64,000 bases of DNA, from positions 124,001 through 188,000 of the forward strand of contig CAWCVC010000014.1 of assembly GCA_963798805.1 (NCBI GenBank). Reading direction: 5' to 3'. How positions within the stretch are numbered: the stretch's first letter is position 1; every line of letters starts with the position of its first letter. Source of the DNA: CAVZCK01 sp963798805 (GTDB lineage: Bacteria > Pseudomonadota > Alphaproteobacteria > Rhizobiales > Rhodomicrobiaceae). Of the stretch, positions 29,434 through 37,847 are shown piece after piece. Below the pieces are notes generated by a model, which saw nothing but the letters and a program-made list of their open reading frames with translations, was not told the origin of the DNA and searched no databases. Made by a program: the position numbers and the translations under genes.

Positions 29434-29472
29434 TAAGGAGACAATAAGATGACCAGGCACTATCTTCCTTGA
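29434..29472 (+). promoter_or_regulatory. Strong ribosome-binding site with a 7-codon frame at the pdxH start
   Basis: A near-perfect AAGGAG (29435-29440) precedes ATG 29449 by eight bases. The frame (Met-Thr-Arg-His-Tyr-Leu-Pro) stops at TGA 29470-29472, just where the pdxH frame opens. Either this is a minute leader peptide coupled to pdxH, or one T is missing from the run at 29469-29470 and ATG 29449 is the real pdxH start. Confidence 0.5.
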
Positions 29473-29482
29473 CATCCATCAA
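29469..29482 (+). promoter_or_regulatory. FNR/FixK-like box near the pdxH start
   Basis: TTGAC-ATCC-ATCAA matches the FNR/FixK consensus (TTGAT-N4-ATCAA) at nine of ten positions. It lies between the two possible pdxH start codons, so it may be chance or may bear on pdxH only if the start is ATG 29496. Confidence 0.25.
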
Positions 29483-29495
29483 CCGATCGCTGTCC

Positions 29496-30137
29496 ATGGC
29501 AAACCCACCCGAAAACAGCTACGAGGAGACGCAATCGACCCCGGATTTTGCGGAGGAAGAAGAACCGTTTGCGCTGTTTGCCGCTTGGATGAGGGACGCC
29601 GAGGCAAAGGAGCCGAACGATCCGAATGCGATGGCGCTCGCCACGGTCGATGAGACGGGGTTGCCGAACGTCCGGATGGTGCTGCTCAAAGGGTTCGGGC
29701 CGGATGGTTTCGTGTTTTTCACCAATTTGGAGAGTGCCAAGGGACGGGAGTTGCTATCGACCGGCAAAGCGGCGCTCTGCTTTCATTGGAAAAGCCTCAG
29801 GCGGCAGGTTCGGGTGCGCGGTTCCGTTGCGCAGGTGAGTGCCGAGGAGGCCGACGAGTATTTCGCCTCGCGGTCGCGCGGCAGCCGGATCGGAGCATGG
29901 GCCTCGCAGCAGTCACACCCACTCGAAGGCCGTTTCGCGTTGGAAAAGGCGGTGGCCCGTTACACGGCGCAATATGCGATCGGCGAGATCCCGCGCCCGG
30001 CTTACTGGTCCGGCTTTCGGCTCACGCCTGCGGAGATCGAATTCTGGCACGATCGGCCGTTCCGCTTGCATGACCGGCTTGCATTCCGGCGCGCTCGGCC
30101 GGAAGAGCTTTGGCAGAAGACGCGGCTCTATCCATAA
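29496..30137 (+). CDS. pdxH: Pyridoxine/pyridoxamine 5'-phosphate oxidase
   Basis: The FMN enzyme that forms pyridoxal 5'-phosphate. Recognisable by [37 protein letters not shown], the [14 protein letters not shown] segment, and the C-terminal [17 protein letters not shown]...WQKTRLYP. From ATG 29496 the protein has 213 residues. The strong ribosome-binding site lies further upstream, at ATG 29449, in another frame; a single missing T would join it and give about 230 residues. The last 116 bp overlap the convergent xth gene. Confidence 0.93.
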   Translation: MANPPENSYEETQSTPDFAEEEEPFALFAAWMRDAEAKEPNDPNAMALATVDETGLPNVRMVLLKGFGPDGFVFFTNLESAKGRELLSTGKAALCFHWKSLRRQVRVRGSVAQVSAEEADEYFASRSRGSRIGAWASQQSHPLEGRFALEKAVARYTAQYAIGEIPRPAYWSGFRLTPAEIEFWHDRPFRLHDRLAFRRARPEELWQKTRLYP

Positions 30138-30954
30138 CGTCGCCGACGCCAAGCTCGAAATCGACAATGACAGGGACGTGGTCCGACGGCTGGTCCCATC
30201 CTCGGGCGTCTTCAATGACGGTCATGGCGCGGACGGCACTCTCAAGTCCCGGCGTCGTCCAGATGTGATCGAGCCGACGGCCGCGGTTCGAGGCTCGCCA
30301 GTCGCGGGCGCGATAGCTCCACCATGTATACAGTTTCTGATCGTCAGGCACATATTTGCGCATGACATCGATCCAATGCGCCGATGATTTCAGCTGCGCG
30401 AGGTGCTCCACCTCAATCGGCGTGTGGCTGACCACTTTCAGTAGTTGCTTGTGAGACCATACGTCGTGCTCCAGCGGCGCGACGTTGAAGTCGCCGGCAA
30501 GAATGTGCTGGCATTCGGTGGATGCGGCACCGCCATCGCCGAACCAGGCGGTCAGCGCGCGGATATAGGCAAGCTTCTGACCGAATTTGGGATTGAGATC
30601 CGGGTCGGGAATGTCGCCGCCCGCCGGGATATAGACGTTATGAATAATGAGCGGATGTCCATCGAGGGCGACCGCGATATGCCGGGCCTCGCCGCTGCCG
30701 CAGAAATTTTCGGTTCCCTTCGGCTCCAGCGGAATGCGCGATAGCGTGGCGACGCCGTGATATCCGGCCTGACCCTTTACGTGAACATGCGGAAATCCCA
30801 TTGCGCGCACAGCGTCATAGGGGAAGACCTCGTCCAGGCATTTGATCTCCTGCAGGCAGAGGATATCCGGCTGAAAGGTGTTGACGAAACGCTCGACCAG
30901 GCCGATGCGAAGCCGGACCGAGTTGATATTCCAGGTCGCGAGTCTCAGTTTCAT
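30022..30954 (-). CDS. xth: Exodeoxyribonuclease III (AP endonuclease)
   Basis: A base-excision-repair nuclease of the ExoIII family: [22 protein letters not shown] (catalytic Glu), [27 protein letters not shown] and the C-terminal [13 protein letters not shown] with the catalytic Asp-His. The family normally ends shortly after that motif (~265 residues), but this frame runs a further ~45 residues, all antisense to the 3' end of pdxH. The tail is Ala/Arg-rich and looks non-functional, perhaps the result of a lost stop codon. Confidence 0.93.
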   Translation of the reverse strand: MKLRLATWNINSVRLRIGLVERFVNTFQPDILCLQEIKCLDEVFPYDAVRAMGFPHVHVKGQAGYHGVATLSRIPLEPKGTENFCGSGEARHIAVALDGHPLIIHNVYIPAGGDIPDPDLNPKFGQKLAYIRALTAWFGDGGAASTECQHILAGDFNVAPLEHDVWSHKQLLKVVSHTPIEVEHLAQLKSSAHWIDVMRKYVPDDQKLYTWWSYRARDWRASNRGRRLDHIWTTPGLESAVRAMTVIEDARGWDQPSDHVPVIVDFELGVGDVMDRAASSAKALPAERAGMQAGHASGTADRARIRSPQA

Positions 30955-31046
30955 ATTTTGGCTACGGCTTGGCTGGTGGGCGATGCAGAGGCTTACCGCG
31001 AGCGATCACATCGATAAACAAAATAAAGCCGGCCTTCCAACTCCGC

Positions 31047-31070
31047 CTCCCGGCGTCAGCGCGCCGGGAG
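31047..31070. repeat. GC-rich hairpin between xth and the scaffold gene
   Basis: CTCCCGGCG pairs perfectly with CGCCGGGAG around TCAGCG. It lies 40 bp downstream of the iron-sulfur scaffold gene stop; without a T-tract it is at most a weak terminator or RNA-stabilising hairpin. Confidence 0.35.
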
Positions 31071-31109
31071 CAAGTGGTTCTTTAAAAGGCTTGAAAAGGG
31101 TTGACCAGC

Positions 31110-31571
31110 CTATTCTGCGGGTTGGCTGGCCGGTTCGCGCTTGGCTTCGATCTGGGCGATGGCATCTTCCACAGCATCGAAAACCAGGAGCGTCGACGCA
31201 TGCCGGGCCTTATAGTCCCTCACCGGCTCAAGCACGGCCAGATCCGCCCACTTGCCGGACGGGGGCTCGCCGCCTTCCTTCAGCATCTTGCGCATTTGTT
31301 GTCCTACGTCGCGAAGCTCAGCCGCTGTCGATCCGATGATGTTGCGCCCCATGATCGAAGCCGAGCTCTGACCCAGCAAGCAAGCTTTTACGTCCTGTCC
31401 GTAATCTGTGACGACATCGCCGTCCATGCTGAGATCGATTGTCACGCGTGAGCCGCAAAGCTTGGAGTAAGCCTGGGCCGTGGCGTCAGGCGACGACAGC
31501 CTCTGTGTCCGCGGGATATTCGCGGCGAATTCGAGAATGCGGCCGTTATAGAGATCGTCAAGATTGACCAT
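31110..31571 (-). CDS. Iron-sulfur cluster assembly scaffold protein (NifU N-terminal/IscU-like)
   Basis: A 153-residue protein of the IscU/SufU/NifU-N family: CGSRVTIDLSMDGDVVTDYGQDVKACLLGQSSASIM contains the first two cluster cysteines. The third ligand position near the C-terminus, a Cys in the classic scaffolds, reads DYKARHASTLLVF, without cysteine. This may be a lineage variant in which His or another residue is used. It is divergent from folE, a common arrangement in rhizobia, and not within an isc or suf operon. Confidence 0.87.
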   Translation of the reverse strand: MVNLDDLYNGRILEFAANIPRTQRLSSPDATAQAYSKLCGSRVTIDLSMDGDVVTDYGQDVKACLLGQSSASIMGRNIIGSTAAELRDVGQQMRKMLKEGGEPPSGKWADLAVLEPVRDYKARHASTLLVFDAVEDAIAQIEAKREPASQPAE

Positions 31572-31847
31572 GCTTCAACCGGTCCAAGATGTACCTTCGC
31601 TTGAAGGGGCGTTCGTCTAAAACTATATGACCACTCGGGCGTCAGAACCATTCCGGACGCCGCAAATTTCCGCCAATATGATGTCCTCAGCCTTGCATTT
31701 CGATACACGATATTTAGAGACGAATATCACAAACTCGGATCGATTGAGGCCGTTAGACATCCAACAGAAAGCTTCTCCCGCTATATAGTGAACGCAGGTA
31801 ACGAGCGCAAAGCTGGCGGCAGGTATCTCATCGAAAAGGGCAATGCC

Positions 31848-32513
31848 ATGGATGCACCCGTGAACCAGGGTCAGGCCGGAAACGGCCGGGCAATAAAAAC
31901 TGGCCCGCGAAAGCCCGCCGGGCCGGAGGTGCGTCCGACGCGCTCCGAGGCGGAAGCGGCAATCCGCACCCTGATCCGCTATGCGGGGGACGACCCAGAG
32001 CGTGAGGGTCTCAGGGATACGCCGCGCAGGGTGGTGGAAGCCTATCACGAGTTTTTCGCCGGCTACGCCCAGGACCCGGTCGAGATCCTGTCGCGGACTT
32101 TCGAGGAAGTGCACGGTTATGACGATCTGGTCATGGTCCGTGACATCCGGCTCGAATCGCATTGCGAGCATCACATGCTGCCGATTCTCGGCGTCGCCCA
32201 TGTTGCCTATCTGCCGCGCGACCGTGTTGTCGGCATTTCCAAGCTCGCACGCGTGGTCGACATCTTCGCCAAACGCTTGCAGACCCAGGAGACCATGACC
32301 GCTCAGATTGCCGAGGCGATCGAGAACGCCCTCAAGCCGCGCGGTGTCGCCATCCTGATCGACGCCTTACATCAATGCATGACGACGCGCGGCGTGCATA
32401 AGCCGAACGCCTCGACGATTACCACGCGTTTCACCGGCGTTTTTGCCGATGACCCGGATTATCGCGACCGCTTTCTGCGCATGATCCAGGGGCGGCCGGT
32501 AGCCTCGGGCTAG
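31848..32513 (+). CDS. folE: GTP cyclohydrolase I
   Basis: The first enzyme of folate synthesis, converting GTP to dihydroneopterin triphosphate. Zinc ligands are present in [10 protein letters not shown] (Cys, His) and in [12 protein letters not shown] (Cys). The start at ATG 31848 follows AAGGG with seven-base spacing and gives 221 residues; a GTG/ATG further upstream (31788) would add 20 unconserved residues. hisI follows after 16 bp, a conserved rhizobial pair. Confidence 0.96.
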   Translation: MDAPVNQGQAGNGRAIKTGPRKPAGPEVRPTRSEAEAAIRTLIRYAGDDPEREGLRDTPRRVVEAYHEFFAGYAQDPVEILSRTFEEVHGYDDLVMVRDIRLESHCEHHMLPILGVAHVAYLPRDRVVGISKLARVVDIFAKRLQTQETMTAQIAEAIENALKPRGVAILIDALHQCMTTRGVHKPNASTITTRFTGVFADDPDYRDRFLRMIQGRPVASG

Positions 32514-32529
32514 TGCGGGCCCGGGTCGC

Positions 32530-32955
32530 ATGGCGGACACCTCATCGAAACAAGCCTTGGAGAACGGGACGGATTTTAAGCCCCGATTCGACGAAGACGG
32601 CCTGATGGCGGCCATTGTGACGGATGCGTCGAGCGGCGAAGTCCTGATGCTCGCCTTCATGAACGAAGAGGCGCTGGCGTGCACGTTGAAAACCGGTGAG
32701 GCGCATTTCTGGAGCCGTTCCCGCGGTGCGCTTTGGCGCAAGGGCGAGACCAGCGGCAATGTCTTGCGAGTCGTCGAGATTCGGACGGATTGCGATCAGG
32801 ACTGCGTGCTCCTGCGCGTCGAGATCGGCGGCGACGAAGTCGCATGCCACACCGGCCGCAGATCATGCTTCTATCGCCGCATCGAGACCGGTGATGAGAG
32901 CACGCGGCATCATCGTCTCGTGTTCCTGGACGACGAAAAGCCCATCTCGGGCTAA
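32530..32955 (+). CDS. hisI: Phosphoribosyl-AMP cyclohydrolase
   Basis: The third step of histidine biosynthesis. The 141-residue stand-alone HisI (no HisE fusion) shows [31 protein letters not shown], the zinc/magnesium-binding DCDQDC and the downstream [11 protein letters not shown]. Co-directional with folE. The stop codon overlaps the convergent GFA gene stop by 4 bp. Confidence 0.95.
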   Translation: MADTSSKQALENGTDFKPRFDEDGLMAAIVTDASSGEVLMLAFMNEEALACTLKTGEAHFWSRSRGALWRKGETSGNVLRVVEIRTDCDQDCVLLRVEIGGDEVACHTGRRSCFYRRIETGDESTRHHRLVFLDDEKPISG

Positions 32956-33349
32956 AGGCTTCTGCCGTCGAAGTGTTTCACCGTCAGCTTGTCCAGATCG
33001 ACATCGTCGAGGCAGCGCACATTGATCGCGACCATCTCCTGCCCGGTGCCGGGCGTCATGCCCGTGCTGAAGGATTGCGTGCCGCAGGTGGAACAGAAAA
33101 GGTGGTGAATGGCGTGTTCGTTGAACTGATAGTCGGTAGGTTGTCGGCGCCTGAGAGCAGCTTGAACTGACTTGCTGGAAGGAAGGTCAGCAGCCAGCCT
33201 CGCTTGCTGCAGATCGAGCAGTTGCAGGAGATTACGGTGCCAAGATTGGCGATGTTCGCCTCATATCGCACCTTCCCGCAATGGCAGCCGCTGGTGTAGC
33301 TCTTGCTGCCTGTTTCTGGATAGGTTTCTTGCTCAGTGCTGTCGGTCAA
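32952..33349 (-). pseudogene. GFA-family protein (glutathione-dependent formaldehyde-activating-like), disrupted by a 1-base deletion
   Basis: A zinc-binding GFA domain protein: SGCHCGKVRYEA (CxC), SCNCSICSKRG (CxxC), then, after the break, HHLFCSTCGTQSF (CxxC). As given, the frame changes near 33136-33140 (coding strand ...GACAACCTA|CCGAC...). One missing base restores DYQFNEHAIHHLFC and leads to TAG at 32952-32954, for 132 residues. The specific substrate is unknown; few members are true formaldehyde-glutathione enzymes. Confidence 0.85.
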
Positions 33350-33520
33350 ATTGGCCTTCCGAATTCCAAAATTCCCATAGTTGACCGCGAGGGCAACGCC
33401 TTATAACTGATCGAAGATTTCTCCGAATAGCCGGCAAATTTATGGCCCGCTCTGCAACCAGCCCTAAGCGCCGCCCGTTCAAGAGCTGTTGACAGTGCTG
33501 TACCGATCAGAGGTGCCTTG

Positions 33521-34273
33521 ATGCAGCGTTTCGATTCCGACGGCGTGACCATTGCCTATATCGATGAAGGATCGGGCGATCCGATCATGCTCGTTCACGG
33601 TTTCGCCTCGAACAGCACCGTCAACTGGCGCAATACCAATTGGATCAAAGCGTTAAGCGGCGCCGGCTTCCGTGTCATCGCTTTCGACAATCGGGGCCAT
33701 GGCCAGAGCCAGAAGCTTTATGATCCGGGCCAATATGGCGCCGCGACGATGGCAGAAGATGCGCGCCGCCTGCTCGACCACCTTCACATCCAGCGCGCCG
33801 ACATGATGGGCTTTTCCATGGGAGCGCGGATCGCGACCTTTTTGACGCTCGCCTATCCCGAAAGGGTACGAAGCCTGATTATCGGCGGCCTCGGCATCAA
33901 TATGGTCCGCGGCGTCGGTGCGCCAGAGCCGATCGCTGCGGCATTGGAGGAGCCCAATGCCGAGGACATCAAGAGCGATGCAGCGCGCAGCTTCCGCGTC
34001 TTCGCCGAGCAGACCAAGAGCGACCGGCGCGCCCTTGCTGCCTGCATACGGTCGTCTCGCGATAAGATCTCGCCGGAGCAGCTGGCGCAGATCAAATGCC
34101 CAGTGCTCATCGCGGTCGGCACCGAAGACGTCATCGCCGGATCAGGGCCGCAATTGGCAGCGCTGATTCCGGGTGCCGAGCTGCTCCAGATCATGGGGCG
34201 CGATCACATGAAAAGCGTCGGCGACCTCAGCCATAAAAAGGGCGTGCTGGACTTCCTGTCACGCCGTCCTTGA
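33521..34273 (+). CDS. Alpha/beta hydrolase
   Basis: A 250-residue alpha/beta-hydrolase-fold enzyme with oxyanion-hole segment IMLVHGFASN, FDNRGHGQSQ, the nucleophile elbow GFSMGA, the acid GTEDVIAG and the catalytic His near the C-terminus (GRDHMKSVGD). Its sequence style resembles esterases and haloperoxidase-like members; the substrate is unknown. Start taken at ATG 33521 (a TTG precedes it directly). Confidence 0.9.
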   Translation: MQRFDSDGVTIAYIDEGSGDPIMLVHGFASNSTVNWRNTNWIKALSGAGFRVIAFDNRGHGQSQKLYDPGQYGAATMAEDARRLLDHLHIQRADMMGFSMGARIATFLTLAYPERVRSLIIGGLGINMVRGVGAPEPIAAALEEPNAEDIKSDAARSFRVFAEQTKSDRRALAACIRSSRDKISPEQLAQIKCPVLIAVGTEDVIAGSGPQLAALIPGAELLQIMGRDHMKSVGDLSHKKGVLDFLSRRP

Positions 34274-34308
34274 TTGCCGGACGCCGGCTTCGCCGCAGGC
34301 GCAGTGGC

Positions 34309-34422
34309 TAGAGCGCGATCAGGAAAAGTGGAATCCGGTCTTCCGTCCGATCGCGCGACCAGCAAAGAATTGAGAGTGGGCCTCTCAGCTCAAGTGTTTC
34401 CGTCTAAATTGATCCCGCTCTA
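34309..34422. repeat. Dispersed palindromic (MITE-like) repeat of Hyphomicrobiales type
   Basis: The element begins TAGAGCGCGATCAG and ends with its near-inverse (TTGATCCCGCTCTA; 12 of 14 matching). Internally it has AGGAAAAGTGGAATCCGGTCTTCC flanked by GCGCGATC/GATCGCGC arms, the hallmark of intergenic palindromic repeats that occur in many copies in rhizobial genomes. Its right terminus contains the stop codon of ilvH. Confidence 0.65.
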
Positions 34423-34935
34423 AAGCCCGCCCGATCCCCGGCTGATCGCGGCGATGCCGGTACGTGCCACCTCCACCAGGCCGATCGGCTGCATCAGCAT
34501 GATGAACTGGTCGATCTTCGAGACCCGCCCGGTGATCTCGAACACGAAATGCTCCATGGACGCATCAACGACCTGAGCGCGAAAGGCTTCGGCGAGCCGC
34601 AATGCCTCAACCCGCTTTTCACCCTTGCCGGCGACCTTGACCAACGCCAGCTCACGCGCGATCGGGTTGCCGCCGACGGTCATATCGGTGACGCGGTGAA
34701 CCGGAACGAGCCGCTCGAGCTGATTTCGGATCTGCTCGATCACCATCGGCGAGCCGGTGGTCACGATGGTGAAGCGCGAGAGATGCTTCTCCTGCACCAC
34801 CTCGGAAACGGTGAGTGAGTTGATATTATAGCCGCGCCCCGAAAACAGTCCGATGACTCGCGCCATCACGCCCGGTTCGTTATCGGCCAGAACGGCCAGT
34901 GTGTGCTGCTCCCGAATTTCCTGACGGTCGCTCAT
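34420..34935 (-). CDS. ilvH: Acetolactate synthase small (regulatory) subunit
   Basis: The 171-residue valine-sensing subunit, with the ACT domain at the N-terminus (HTLAVLADNEPGVMARVIGLFSGRGYNINSLTV) and the ALS small-subunit C-terminal domain (ITGRVSKIDQFIMLMQPIGLVEVARTGIAAISRG). ATG 34935 is preferred over 34941. It follows the large subunit after about 53 bp. The stop codon TAG lies in the terminal repeat of the dispersed element. Confidence 0.95.
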   Translation of the reverse strand: MSDRQEIREQHTLAVLADNEPGVMARVIGLFSGRGYNINSLTVSEVVQEKHLSRFTIVTTGSPMVIEQIRNQLERLVPVHRVTDMTVGGNPIARELALVKVAGKGEKRVEALRLAEAFRAQVVDASMEHFVFEITGRVSKIDQFIMLMQPIGLVEVARTGIAAISRGSGGL

Positions 34936-34988
34936 GATCATTCCTGTTCGGCTTAGGGCTGATGGGGTTCGGAACGCTCGGTTGCGCC

Positions 34989-36755
34989 CTATACCATCAC
35001 CTTACCTTCCTCGGAGACCGTGAACTCGATGTCGTCATCCGCAAAGTCCTCGGCGAGCAGCATCTGATGGTGCCCCGCCCCCGACGGGATCATCGGGAAG
35101 CAGTTGGCGAGCTTATGCACGCGGCAGTCGAACACCACCGGTTTCGGCGTGTCGATCATCTCCTTGATCAGATCATCGAGCTCATCGGGCTTTTCCGCGC
35201 GCAGGCCGACGCAGTGATAAGCCTCGGCCAGCTTGACAAAATCGGGCAGGGAATGGGTGTAGGAATGCGAATAGCGCCCGCCATGCAGCAATTCCTGCCA
35301 CTGACGCACCATGCCCATATATTCATTGTTCAGGATGAAGATCTTGACCGGCAGGTTGTGCTGAACCGCGGTCGACAGCTCCTGCATGGTCATCAGCACC
35401 GACGCCTCGCCGGCAATGTCGATCACCAGCGAATGTGGATGCGCAACCTGCACGCCGACAGCTGCAGGGACGCCATAGCCCATGGTGCCGAGGCCGCCCG
35501 AGGTCATCCAGCGGTTCGGCGCATTGAACTTGTAATATTGCGCCGCCCACATCTGATGCTGGCCCACCTCGGTCGTTATGTAGACGTCCTTGTCCTTGGT
35601 TAGCTCATAAAGCCGCTGGATCGCATATTGCGGCATGATGACATCGGAGCGTTGGCGATAGGCCAGCGAATTACGCGCCCGCCAGCCGTCGATCTGGGCC
35701 CACCACTTCTTCAGCGCCGGCTTGTCGACCTGCGGCGCGCGGGCGCGCCAGACCCGGATCATCTCTTCCAGCACATGAGCGCAGTCGCCGATGATCGGCA
35801 GATCGACCTTCACCGTCTTATTGATGGAGGACGGGTCGATATCGACATGGATCTTCTTCGATCCCGGCGAGAAGGCGTCCAGCCGCCCGGTGATGCGGTC
35901 GTCGAAGCGCGCGCCGATATTAATCATCACGTCGCACTGGTTCATCACCATATTGGCCTCGTAAGTGCCGTGCATGCCGAGCATGCCGAGCCAATGCTTG
36001 TCGTTGGACGGGTATGAACCGAGGCCCATTAAGGTCGAAGTGATCGGATAGCCGGTCAGGTCGACGAATTCGCGCAGAAGCTGGCTTGCTGCCGGCCCGG
36101 AATTGATGACCCCGCCGCCCGTATAGAAGACGGGCCGCTTGGCGCCGGCCATCATGTCAATCGCATCGCGGATCGCGGTGGCATTGCCTTTGAGCTGCGG
36201 GCGGTAGGTCTTGTGGACCACCTTGCTCGGCCCGGTATAGGTCCCCTTGGCGAACTGCACGTCTTTCGGAATGTCGACCACGACCGGCCCAGGCCGGCCG
36301 CTGCGTGCAACGTAAAACGCCTCATGCAGGACGCGCGCGAGATCGTTCACGTCGCGGACGAGATAGTTGTGCTTGGTGCAGGGGCGCGTAATGCCGACCG
36401 TGTCGCATTCCTGGAAGGCATCGTTGCCGATCAGATGCGTCGCCACCTGCCCGGTGATGCAGACGACCGGGATGGAATCCATTAAGGCGTCCGTGAGGCC
36501 GGTGACGGCATTCGTTGCGCCGGGGCCCGAGGTGACCAGAAGCACGCCGACCTTGCCGGTCGAACGTGCATAACCCTCCGCAGCATGCGCCGCGCCCTGC
36601 TCATGGCGTACGAGAATGTGCCGGATGCGGTTCTGCTTGAACAGTTCATCGTAGATTGGAAGCACCGCGCCGCCCGGATAGCCGAAAATATCTTCGACGC
36701 CCTGATCAGTCAGCGCTTCCAGTAGGATTTCCGCGCCGGTCATCATTCGAGCCAT
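34989..36755 (-). CDS. ilvI: Acetolactate synthase large (catalytic) subunit
   Basis: A thiamine-diphosphate enzyme that makes acetolactate or acetohydroxybutyrate for Val/Leu/Ile synthesis. The 588-residue protein contains the catalytic Glu segment HEQGAAHAAEGYARSTGKVG, PGPVVVDIPKDVQ, RFDDRITG (FAD/ThDP region) and the ThDP-magnesium motif starting GEASVLMTMQEL and ending NNEYMGMVRQWQELL. Upstream are a candidate promoter and a terminator-like hairpin at 36800-36884. The start is ATG 36755 (36746 is possible). Confidence 0.96.
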   Translation of the reverse strand: MARMMTGAEILLEALTDQGVEDIFGYPGGAVLPIYDELFKQNRIRHILVRHEQGAAHAAEGYARSTGKVGVLLVTSGPGATNAVTGLTDALMDSIPVVCITGQVATHLIGNDAFQECDTVGITRPCTKHNYLVRDVNDLARVLHEAFYVARSGRPGPVVVDIPKDVQFAKGTYTGPSKVVHKTYRPQLKGNATAIRDAIDMMAGAKRPVFYTGGGVINSGPAASQLLREFVDLTGYPITSTLMGLGSYPSNDKHWLGMLGMHGTYEANMVMNQCDVMINIGARFDDRITGRLDAFSPGSKKIHVDIDPSSINKTVKVDLPIIGDCAHVLEEMIRVWRARAPQVDKPALKKWWAQIDGWRARNSLAYRQRSDVIMPQYAIQRLYELTKDKDVYITTEVGQHQMWAAQYYKFNAPNRWMTSGGLGTMGYGVPAAVGVQVAHPHSLVIDIAGEASVLMTMQELSTAVQHNLPVKIFILNNEYMGMVRQWQELLHGGRYSHSYTHSLPDFVKLAEAYHCVGLRAEKPDELDDLIKEMIDTPKPVVFDCRVHKLANCFPMIPSGAGHHQMLLAEDFADDDIEFTVSEEGKVMV

Positions 36756-36799
36756 GGCTCAACTCCGTACAATTCGGGAATGCCTTCAGGACATTTGCA

Positions 36800-36838
36800 C
36801 AAGAAAAGGCCTTGCCGATCCATTTTTCAGGCAAGGCC
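36800..36838 (-). terminator. Terminator/attenuator hairpin upstream of ilvI
   Basis: On the minus strand, GGCCTTGCC pairs perfectly with GGCAAGGCC around a 13-base loop and is followed by TTTTCTTG. It lies between miaA and ilvI, 53 bp before the ilvI start and downstream of a good promoter match, so it may attenuate ilvIH or end miaA transcripts. Confidence 0.75.
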
Positions 36839-36855
36839 CCCAAGTGCTATCTTAG

Positions 36856-36884
36856 AAATTAAGATGTGCCCGACGACGCGTCAA
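36856..36884 (-). promoter_or_regulatory. Candidate sigma-70 promoter for ilvIH
   Basis: The minus strand reads TTGACG (36879-36884), 17 bases, TAATTT (36856-36861). Transcription starting near 36849 would include the terminator-like hairpin in a leader of roughly 95 nt. Confidence 0.5.
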
Positions 36885-36932
36885 CCAATTTTGCGCACAA
36901 AAAGCAACGTTCTTGCGCTGCTTTCTTTGCAT

Positions 36933-37826
36933 TTATTGCGTGGAGATGGGCTTCCATGAAATCATATTGCGTCTGGCCCAGGTTAGCTGCCTCTTGGCAT
37001 AGCGTCGGGTCTCCGTTTTCGCCGCAATCAAAGCTGCATCCCAGCTGAGGAGGTCATCGAGATTGGCGAGCAGCGGCCTGACTCCAAGCGCCCGCATGGC
37101 AGGCAGCGACGGCGCCAGCCGCAGCGCTCGCAGCGCCCGCACTTCCTCGATCGCGCCGGCCTCGATCATCCTGTCGAGTTTGGTATCACAGCGCCGATAG
37201 AGCGTCTCCCTCGGCACGGAAACGAACAGCCGCTCCGTCTCTTCCGCCCGGATCAGCGGCTCGCCTGTCGTCTTCTGCCATTCGGCAAGCGAGCGGCCGG
37301 TCGCTTCGAGAACCTCCAGCGCCCGGACGATGCGTTGCGGATCGGATGGGGCGAGGCGCTCCGCCATCTGGGGATCACGCCGCCTCAGCAGGTCATGAAG
37401 CTCGGCGCTCTCCTTGATAGCCGCTTCGGCGCGCCAATGGGCCCGGGTCGACTCGGGTATATCAGGAACGGAAGACAAACCCTCAGTCAGCGCCTTGAAA
37501 TAGAGTCCCGTGCCACCAACAATGATGAGAGGGGGGCCGCCCTCGCGCGCTGCCTTAACAAGCGGCGCCAGATCGCGCAGCCAATCGGCGACAGAGTAAT
37601 GCTGATGCGCGGCGCGGAACCCAAAGAGGCGGTGAGGTGTTGCGGTCTCATCGGCCTCAGTCGGCCGCGCGGTTAGGATGCGTAACTCCTTGTAAACCTG
37701 CATGGAATCAGCATTGACCACAAGGCCGCCACGTTCGCCTGCAAGCCTTGCCGCGAGAGCAGACTTGCCGCTCGCGGTAGGCCCTGCAATAAGAACAGCA
37801 ATCTTTTCTGGCCTCGATCCAGTCAT
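36933..37826 (-). CDS. miaA: tRNA dimethylallyltransferase
   Basis: Transfers the isopentenyl group to A37 of tRNAs reading UNN codons. The protein (~297 residues) has the P-loop GPTASGKS, NADSMQVYKELRILTARPT, and the C-terminal RRYAKRQLTWARRN with the substrate-channel arginines. I take the Met at 37826; a GTG/ATG at 37838 would add four residues. Its start is only ~20 bp from the divergent serB start, so their promoters must overlap. Confidence 0.95.
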   Translation of the reverse strand: MTGSRPEKIAVLIAGPTASGKSALAARLAGERGGLVVNADSMQVYKELRILTARPTEADETATPHRLFGFRAAHQHYSVADWLRDLAPLVKAAREGGPPLIIVGGTGLYFKALTEGLSSVPDIPESTRAHWRAEAAIKESAELHDLLRRRDPQMAERLAPSDPQRIVRALEVLEATGRSLAEWQKTTGEPLIRAEETERLFVSVPRETLYRRCDTKLDRMIEAGAIEEVRALRALRLAPSLPAMRALGVRPLLANLDDLLSWDAALIAAKTETRRYAKRQLTWARRNMISWKPISTQ

Positions 37827-37847
37827 CACAACCGGCAAAGTTCCGCT

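Noticed and set aside
36845..36932. 26-codon frame right after the miaA stop as an ilv leader peptide
   Set aside because: Its codons are mostly Arg/Lys/Gln/Asn and not enriched in Ile, Val or Leu; the predicted promoter lies inside it, so it would not be fully on the ilv leader.
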